A stretch of 64,000 nt of DNA, from positions 186,001-250,000 of the forward strand of contig NZ_JAGQCW010000003.1 in the NCBI RefSeq assembly GCF_024346395.1. The letters run 5' to 3'. Of this stretch, positions 58,482-64,000 are shown piece after piece. This stretch comes from Cyanobium sp. AMD-g (GTDB lineage Bacteria; Cyanobacteriota; Cyanobacteriia; PCC-6307; Cyanobiaceae). The position numbers and the translations under genes are program-made. Numbering within the stretch: the first letter of the stretch is position 1; every line of letters begins with the position of its first letter. Below the pieces are notes generated by a model. That model ran no database searches and was not told the DNA's origin. It saw only the letters and a list, made by a program, of their open reading frames with translations.

Positions 58482-61165
58482 CGCAGGGCGGCGGGGCTCT
58501 GCCCCGCCAGCCAGTGCTCCTCGATGGCCTCCAGACTCCGGCCCCGGGTCTCCGGCATCACGAAGAACCAGAAGGGCAGGGCCAGGGCGGCGATGGCGGC
58601 ATTGAGGAAGAACACCAACGACAGGCCCAGGGCATCGGCGAGCATGGGGAACAGGAAGGACGCCGCCATGCCGCAGAGCAGCTGGAAGGCGATCACGAAG
58701 CCGATGGCCCGATCCCTCACCGCCTGGGGAAAGATCTCCGACACCACCATGCCGCAGACCGAGGCCAGGCTCAGGGAAAAGGACGACACGAAGAGGATGA
58801 AACAGAGAAGCACCAGAACCTGAACCGCCGGCGCCCCCTGCGGGAACGCGCCGAAGATCAGCCCGAAGCCGATCGAGCTGGTGAGGACGCCGAGGATCCC
58901 CATCAGGAACTGGGTGCGGCGCCCCAGCCGGTCGACGAGCAGGAAGGAGAGGGACGTCATGGCCAGGCCGAAGCCGCCGACGCCGATCGTGGTCAGCAGG
59001 CTGGCGGTGGTGGGATCACTCACGCCGCAGGCCTGAAAGATCGTCGGGCTGTAGTAGGTGACGATGATGATTCCCGTGCACTCCTGGAAGAACACCATCG
59101 CCAGGCCGATCATCAGGGGGGGCCGGATCGTTGTTGAGAACAGGGGGATCATCCGTGTGCCCGCCGGGGTGTGTTCGATGCTGGCCTTGATCTGCGCCAC
59201 CGTCTCGGTGGGGTTGGCGACGCAGAGCTTCCGCAGCATCCGCTCCGCCGTGCTGTAGCGGCACTGGGCAATGAGCCAGCGCGGTGATTCCGGCAGAAAC
59301 AGGGCGCCGATGCCCAGGAGCAGGGCCGGAACGGATCCCAGGTAGAGCATCGCCCGCCATCCCTGCGGCACGGCCATCAGCAGGGTGTTGGTGCCGTAGG
59401 CGATGAGGGCGCCGATGCCCACCGCCAGATTCTGAATCGCGTTCAGCCGGCCCCGGATCGAGGCCGGCGAGATTTCGGTGATGTACAGGGGCACGATGCT
59501 GGCGGTCACCCCGGTGGCCAGGCCGGTGACGAGGCGACCGAGCACCAGGCTCTGCACCGAGTCGGCGAGGCCGGAGACGGCGGTTCCGACGATCAGCACC
59601 ACGGTTGTCGTCATCAGCATGTGGCGCCGGCCGAAGGCCCCCGCCAGATGGCCGCTGACGAACGACCCGATGATCGCCCCGACCAGCACCGAACTCACCA
59701 CCAGCCCGCTGCTGAAGGGGGTGAGCGCGAAGGCCGTGCGGATCTGCAGCAGCGCACCGGCGATGACGGTCAGGTTGTAGCCGAAGAAGATGCCACCGAT
59801 GGTGACCACCGTGGTGGCCAGGGTGGCGGCGATCTCGTTGCGCTCGTTGGCCGTGCCAGACCGGTGCCAGGTGCGGCGGATCTGGGCAAAGCGCAGCCGC
59901 CGGGTCTCGGGGTAGAGGACGATGAACAGCGGAATCGCCAGGACCGTGGTGGCCAGCGAGACCCCGTAGATCACCAGGGTGTCGTCCGGGGAGTCGACCG
60001 ACAGGGCGGCGACCACCATCACGGCATTGATCAGCCAGTTGACGGTGATCGGAATGCTCATCGACAGGCCCCGCACGGGCAGGGGATACATCTCGGCCAC
60101 GAACAGCCAGGGCAGGGGCCCCAGGCCGATGGCGAAGAAGAACACGTAGCCGAGGATCAGCCAGGCGCTGAACGCCTCCGGCAGCGGCGGGGCGCCGGTG
60201 GATTGGAGAATCAGCCCGGCCAGGCAGATCGCCAGACCCACCAGGCCCGTCAGCAGCAGGGGCCGGCGGCCGAGACGATCGACGAGCAGCACGAACAGCA
60301 GGGTGCTGAACAGATTCACCAGCCCCACGACGATCACCGGATCCCAGCCCAGATCGAGGCCCGCAAACAGGGAACCGTCCCCCGCCAGCTGCAGCACGAA
60401 ATTGATGCCGCTCAGCTGCTGGACGGCGAACAGCAGGGTGCCGATCCCCAGCAGTTTTCGGTTCGAGGGCTCCAGCAGCTCCACCCACACGTTCGGATGG
60501 CTCTCCGCCAGGCTCTCCTCGATGGCGGCCACCTCCGGCTCCAAGTTGGGGCCGTGGATCAGCTTCAGCACGGCGCGGGCGGCGTCCCCATCGCCCTGGT
60601 TGATCAGCCAGGCGGGGGAATCCGGCAGGATGATCGCGCCGACGCTGACGATCACGGCCAGGATGCCGCTGATCGTGTACAGCTCGGCCATGTCCTGGCC
60701 GTCCACCAGCTTCGTCTCGATGACGAAGGCCAGCACGATCCCCAGGGTGATGCTCAGCTGGTTGAGGGACACCAGGGCACCCCTGTGCCGGGCCGGGGAG
60801 ATCTCGGCGATGTAGAGCGGGATCGCCAGGGAGGTGACCCCGACGATGATCCCGAGGAAGAAGCGGGCCACCACCAGCTCCTCGAAGTGCTCGGAGATGG
60901 CACAGGCAAAGCCGAAGAAGGCGTAGCAGGCCGCACTGGTGGTGATCACATCGCGGCGGCTCAGGCCATCTCCGAAGCGGCCCATGAACACGGCGCCGAG
61001 GATGGCGCCGAGGAAGAAGGCGCCGCTGAGCAGCACCTGGGAGCTGAGGGTCAGCGACCAGTCGTTGGCCGCCGTTGCCGCCACCAGGCCGAGGGTCGTG
61101 GCGTTGAAGCCGAACAGCAGGCCCCCCAGGGAGGCCACCAGCGCGAAGATCCAGACCCTGGGCAT
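58478..61165 (-). CDS. Tandem double MFS sugar-porter-type transporter
   Basis: This 895-residue protein consists of two complete major facilitator units joined in tandem. Half 1 (residues 1 to about 440): GGLLFGFNATTLG, GRFGDGLSRRDV, IPLYIAEISPARHRG, PDSPAWLI, QQLSGINFV, DRLGRRPLLL, YPETRRL. Half 2 (about 450-895): GGIFFGYNLTVIAG, AGAFGRRHML, VPLYITEISPASIRG, PESPRWLIA, QECTGIIIVTYYSP, DRLGRRTQF, MPETRGRSLE. Each half bears the sugar porter signatures, so 24 helices are expected. The DNA shows no stop or break at the junction. It may export the product or import a precursor. A GTG one codon upstream is an alternative start. Confidence 0.9.
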   Translation of the reverse strand: MPRVWIFALVASLGGLLFGFNATTLGLVAATAANDWSLTLSSQVLLSGAFFLGAILGAVFMGRFGDGLSRRDVITTSAACYAFFGFACAISEHFEELVVARFFLGIIVGVTSLAIPLYIAEISPARHRGALVSLNQLSITLGIVLAFVIETKLVDGQDMAELYTISGILAVIVSVGAIILPDSPAWLINQGDGDAARAVLKLIHGPNLEPEVAAIEESLAESHPNVWVELLEPSNRKLLGIGTLLFAVQQLSGINFVLQLAGDGSLFAGLDLGWDPVIVVGLVNLFSTLLFVLLVDRLGRRPLLLTGLVGLAICLAGLILQSTGAPPLPEAFSAWLILGYVFFFAIGLGPLPWLFVAEMYPLPVRGLSMSIPITVNWLINAVMVVAALSVDSPDDTLVIYGVSLATTVLAIPLFIVLYPETRRLRFAQIRRTWHRSGTANERNEIAATLATTVVTIGGIFFGYNLTVIAGALLQIRTAFALTPFSSGLVVSSVLVGAIIGSFVSGHLAGAFGRRHMLMTTTVVLIVGTAVSGLADSVQSLVLGRLVTGLATGVTASIVPLYITEISPASIRGRLNAIQNLAVGIGALIAYGTNTLLMAVPQGWRAMLYLGSVPALLLGIGALFLPESPRWLIAQCRYSTAERMLRKLCVANPTETVAQIKASIEHTPAGTRMIPLFSTTIRPPLMIGLAMVFFQECTGIIIVTYYSPTIFQACGVSDPTTASLLTTIGVGGFGLAMTSLSFLLVDRLGRRTQFLMGILGVLTSSIGFGLIFGAFPQGAPAVQVLVLLCFILFVSSFSLSLASVCGMVVSEIFPQAVRDRAIGFVIAFQLLCGMAASFLFPMLADALGLSLVFFLNAAIAALALPFWFFVMPETRGRSLEAIEEHWLAGQSPAALR

Positions 61166-61171
61166 CACCGC

Positions 61172-62368
61172 TCAGGCGACCGTGCTGACGGCAGGGGCGG
61201 CGGGCCGGCCGACGCGGCCGGTCTGGGGATTGTGGCGGGCGGTCTCCAGCAGGGCCAGGCGGCTGTCGAAGAGGGTCTGGGGATCCACCTGCTTGCCCTC
61301 GCCGCAGACGCAATTGAGGCTCATCGCCTGCAGATCGCGGTGCTCGCGCAGCAGGCGCAGGTTGCCGTACTCCTCCTTCTGGTGGCAGGTCTCGGCGTAC
61401 TGGCAGGGGGCATAGACCTCCTGCCGCAGGTCCGGAACGAAGCCGGGATCCAGCACCGAGCCCAGCCGGCCCGTGCGGGTGTCGGCATAGCTGGTGCAGG
61501 GGAAGACATCGCCCCAGTTGTCGACGATCAGGTAGTCGTGGCCGGCGGAACACAGCCGCCCCTTGCCGCCGTAGAGGCCCACCAGCAGGGCGGCCAGGAA
61601 GCGGATCTCCCGGCCCAGCGGTCCGCTGTCGGCCATGGTGCGGAACACCTCCAGGCCGGGTTCACCGGCCGCCAGCAGCTCCTCGATCGGGTCCGCACTG
61701 AGGAAATGGCGGGCCCGCTTGTCCACATCGACGGCGTCGCTCATCGCCTCGGTAGGGGGCACATCGAAGCCGGGGAACTTCAGATCCGCCGAGGTGGGGA
61801 TCGCAAGATCGGCGCAGCGCGAGAGGGCCTCGCGGATGATCGCCACGTTGTCGGTGGCGAGCAGGGTGTTGACCACCACGTCGAAGCCCAGATCGGCGGC
61901 CAGGGTGACGTTGGCGAGGAAGTCGTCGAGGGCGATCTCGGTGTGATGGAAGGTGCAGAAGAGTTTGAGCTTGGAGGGCTCGATGGGGCCGGCCAGTTCC
62001 GGCAGCCGCTTCCTGAACAGCGACGCGTTGGTCTGCAGCTCCACGAAGGCCACATTGGGCTGGGCGGTCAGCCAGATCAGATCCTCGATCACATCGGCGT
62101 TGAGGAAGGGCTCCCCGTGCACGTCGTAGCGGACGCCGATGCGGTAGGGGAGGGAGGCGGCCCATTCGATCGCCTGGCGCGCCATGCCGCGGCCCTGCTC
62201 GGTGCCCCACATGTTGCGTTTGGTGCCCCGGCTGTAGTCGATGCCGCTCACCTGGCTCTGGCCCGCCGCCGCCACGCAGTAGCTGCAGCTGAAGTTGCAC
62301 TTCAGCATCCGCACGGAGATGCGGATCTTGAGGAACGTTTCGCCGTCCAGGGGAAAGGGGTTGGCCAT
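61172..62368 (-). CDS. Radical SAM enzyme 2
   Basis: This 398-residue enzyme has the motif CNFSCSYC (C-x3-C-x2-C) in RISVRMLKCNFSCSYCVAAAG. Later features: VRYDVHGEPFLN, LQTNASLF, LFCTFHHTEI, and a C-terminal Cys-rich part (RLCSAGHDYLIVDNWGDVFPCTSYAD, then CQYAETCHQKE and LNCVCGEG) that can hold extra Fe-S clusters (SPASM-like). It is not closely similar to the other radical SAM enzyme in this locus. It sits between the alcohol dehydrogenase and the MFS carrier genes. Confidence 0.88.
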   Translation of the reverse strand: MANPFPLDGETFLKIRISVRMLKCNFSCSYCVAAAGQSQVSGIDYSRGTKRNMWGTEQGRGMARQAIEWAASLPYRIGVRYDVHGEPFLNADVIEDLIWLTAQPNVAFVELQTNASLFRKRLPELAGPIEPSKLKLFCTFHHTEIALDDFLANVTLAADLGFDVVVNTLLATDNVAIIREALSRCADLAIPTSADLKFPGFDVPPTEAMSDAVDVDKRARHFLSADPIEELLAAGEPGLEVFRTMADSGPLGREIRFLAALLVGLYGGKGRLCSAGHDYLIVDNWGDVFPCTSYADTRTGRLGSVLDPGFVPDLRQEVYAPCQYAETCHQKEEYGNLRLLREHRDLQAMSLNCVCGEGKQVDPQTLFDSRLALLETARHNPQTGRVGRPAAPAVSTVA

Positions 62369-62414
62369 GGGGGGGAAGAGAAGGCTTTGGGGGGACGGTC
62401 CATGGGCGAGCTGC

Positions 62415-63560
62415 TCAATCGGCGAGCTTGACGACGATCTTGCAGTCGCCGCCGGCGATGTCGTCCGGGTGCTCGAGCACGGATCGCAACCGTTCCAGCC
62501 CCTCGATGGTGGTGCTGACGATCCGATCCAGTGGCAGGACCCCGGAGAGGCAGAGGTCGATCAGCCGCTCGTAGACCCCGCCGAGGTGGCCGCGCAGTCC
62601 CATGACGCTGATGGCGTTGGTGATCATGTGGTCGACGGCCCCGATCCGCAGCGCCTGTCCGCCCCTGCCGAGGAGGGCCACCCGGCCGCCCGGGGCGATC
62701 CGGCGGAACACGGCATCGACGTTGGCGAGCACACCGGAGGCTTCCACCACCACATCCCAGCCGCCGTCCGGGATCTCCAGCGCCTCGGCCGATGCCGCCA
62801 CCTGGTCGGCCCAGGCCGCGGCGAACTCCCGGCGGTAGGCCGAGGGCTCGACGACGCTCACCTGCGAAGCTCCGTGGAGCCGGCGCGCCATCATGGCGAC
62901 CAGCAAGCCGATCGGTCCGGCGCCGAAGACCAGCACCCTGTCGCCTGGGGCGATCTGCGTCTTGCGGCAGGCCAGCAGGGCCACACCGGCCGGCTCCAGA
63001 CAGGCGGCCATCTGCAGGCCCCGCTCGCTTTCGGCCAGCCGGCCGATGGCCACGGCCGACCGGGCGGGCACATCGGCGATCGCGGCGAACAGCCCATCCT
63101 TTTCCATGCCCAGCAGCCGGGCGTCGAGGCACTGGTTGAAGGCGCCGGACCGGCAGCAGCGGCAGGCCCCGCAGCTGAGCACGGATTCCGGCGCCACGAT
63201 GTCGCCCACCCGGAAGCGGGAGACGCCCGATCCGGTGGCGATCACCCGGCCGATGCCTTCGTGGCCCAGCACCCGGCCATGGGTGGGGATCGAGGCGGGG
63301 GCGGAACTGCGCACGAACCCATGCCGATCCCGCTGGGTCATGTGGAGATCGGTGCCGCAGAGGCCGACCCGCAGCATCTGCAACCGCAGCGAGCCGGGAT
63401 GAAGGGGTTGGAGACGCCGTTCTTCCAGGGCGATTCTGGGATCCCTGTAGCGCCGGTTGGCCTGGCGTGGCTCCTCGCCGTCGCCGGTTTCTGTGGCGTG
63501 ATCTGTGGCGTGCAGCACCAGGCTGCAGGTGGAGGGGGCGCCGGCATTCATGCGTCCCAT
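62415..63560 (-). CDS. Zinc-dependent medium-chain alcohol/polyol dehydrogenase
   Basis: This 381-residue MDR enzyme has the catalytic zinc ligands in VGLCGTDLHM (Cys-x-x-Asp) and GHEGIGRV (His-Glu), the structural zinc site CGACRCCRSGAFNQC (four Cys), and the Rossmann motif VLVFGAGPIGLLVA. It resembles polyol/sorbitol or threonine dehydrogenases that act on sugars and cyclitols. AGGA lies six bases before the ATG at 63560. It is the first gene of the five-gene minus-strand unit. Confidence 0.9.
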   Translation of the reverse strand: MGRMNAGAPSTCSLVLHATDHATETGDGEEPRQANRRYRDPRIALEERRLQPLHPGSLRLQMLRVGLCGTDLHMTQRDRHGFVRSSAPASIPTHGRVLGHEGIGRVIATGSGVSRFRVGDIVAPESVLSCGACRCCRSGAFNQCLDARLLGMEKDGLFAAIADVPARSAVAIGRLAESERGLQMAACLEPAGVALLACRKTQIAPGDRVLVFGAGPIGLLVAMMARRLHGASQVSVVEPSAYRREFAAAWADQVAASAEALEIPDGGWDVVVEASGVLANVDAVFRRIAPGGRVALLGRGGQALRIGAVDHMITNAISVMGLRGHLGGVYERLIDLCLSGVLPLDRIVSTTIEGLERLRSVLEHPDDIAGGDCKIVVKLAD

Positions 63561-63680
63561 CCGGCGTCCTGCATCCGCCGATGGTCGATGCAGTGACGGC
63601 CGCTGTCAACAGGGCGGCCGTGGGCGGCGGCGGACAAAGACGGGCGGGCCGGCCATCATGACGGGGCCGGCAGGAGGGCC

Positions 63681-64000
63681 ATGGCCGCCAGGGATCCGAT
63701 CCGGGACTTCTTCAGCTTCCTGCTGGGGGGTGTGCTCTTCAGCATGGGCGCGTTCCTGTTCTTCAACCAGGTGATGGTCAGCTCCGTGCCCATGGGCCTG
63801 GGGTTCCGCTTCGGCCGGCGCGCCGCGGGTGGCTGGGGTGGGGCCGGAGCGGCCTGGGGCGGCGGCTGGGGTGGCGGTTTCGGGCTGTCCCAGGGCCTGG
63901 GCGGCGGCTTCGGGCTGCTGCTGATCCCGCTGACGATCGGGGTGTGCCTGCTGTTCGCCCTGCGCAACCAGCGCTGGGGCTGGTTCCTGGTGCTGGCCTC
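63681..64000 (+). CDS. Small membrane protein, Gly-rich (runs off window)
   Basis: The first 106 residues of a protein with two hydrophobic helices (FFSFLLGGVLFSMGAFLFF and GLLLIPLTIGVCLLFAL) separated by a Gly/Trp-rich loop (WGGGWGGGFGLSQGLGGGF) are present. AGGAGG is close before the ATG. No family is named with certainty; similar proteins occur in picocyanobacteria. The C-terminus is beyond the window. Confidence 0.6.
   Translation, partial: MAARDPIRDFFSFLLGGVLFSMGAFLFFNQVMVSSVPMGLGFRFGRRAAGGWGGAGAAWGGGWGGGFGLSQGLGGGFGLLLIPLTIGVCLLFALRNQRWGWFLVLA

Noticed and set aside
59016-61553. Second minus-strand frame across the MFS gene
   Set aside because: Arg/Pro/Gly-rich shadow of the true reading frame.
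59621-62431. Plus-strand frame of over 900 codons opposite the MFS and radical SAM genes
   Set aside because: His/Gln/Arg/Asp-rich antisense translation with no domain; an artefact of GC-rich codon use.
1-64000. tRNA, rRNA or CRISPR arrays
   Set aside because: No T-loop-like GGTTCGAATCC elements, rRNA blocks or regular short repeats were seen by eye; a dedicated search was not possible.

Overview
The window is high-GC DNA from a unicellular cyanobacterium of the Cyanobium/Synechococcus type. The main evidence is a psbA gene for photosystem II D1, an ictB-family gene, several families confined mostly to cyanobacteria (DUF3122, DUF3177, the DUF7734-like protein) and the Synechocystis-type Nit1 cluster. 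Genes are tightly packed, with many 4-base ATGA or TGATG overlaps. No rRNA, tRNA or CRISPR array was found by eye.

Layout. 1-0.8 kb: the N-terminal part of a trypsin-like protease. 1.7-5.8 kb: a seven-gene Mrp-type Na+/H+ antiporter operon (C-D-E-F-G-A'-B). 5.7-9.9 kb: sbcCD on the minus strand. 9.9-15.9 kb: a sulfide/persulfide island (sulfide:quinone reductase, a secreted rhodanese, a TPMT-like methyltransferase, a rhodanese-DUF2892 protein and a persulfide dioxygenase-rhodanese fusion), interleaved with a Kir-type K+ channel and a DUF3122 protein. A similar 16-bp palindrome lies upstream of both sqr and the dioxygenase gene. 15.9-21.4 kb: pdxH, then a toxin-antitoxin zone with three intact modules (MNT/HEPN, YefM/YoeB, AbrB/Doc) and several wrecks, including two PIN genes in a 247-bp direct repeat that carry complementary deletions. 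21.5-27.9 kb: sapC, a low-GC 1242-residue surface-type protein and a gene-poor stretch.

28-34.3 kb: a b561-type cytochrome, a PEP-CTERM exported protein, psbA, a second DUF3122 gene, and a stress group (group-2-like sigma factor, three small membrane or CsbD proteins, a TMEM175-type channel). The D1 protein carries the published low-oxygen D1' signature (Ala80, Leu158, Ala286). 34.2-40.3 kb: the complete Nit1 nitrilase cluster, with its flavin oxidoreductase gene divergent. 40.3-42 kb: two HupE/UreJ-type transporter genes pointing away from each other, each with its own cobalamin riboswitch. 42-50.4 kb: an acyltransferase-SGNH protein, a BadF-type kinase, ictB, trmB, a FIST protein and three less-known genes. 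50.4-63.6 kb: two convergent transcription units (glycosyltransferase, radical SAM, carboxylic acid reductase; against alcohol dehydrogenase, radical SAM, a tandem double MFS carrier, SDR, ThDP enzyme). This looks like an undescribed biosynthetic locus and is the best candidate for a new system.

Together, the D1' gene, the sulfide-oxidation island with a putative shared operator, and the cyanide/nitrile-linked Nit1 cluster suggest a picocyanobacterium that meets low-oxygen, sulfidic conditions at least at times. That ecological reading is inference.
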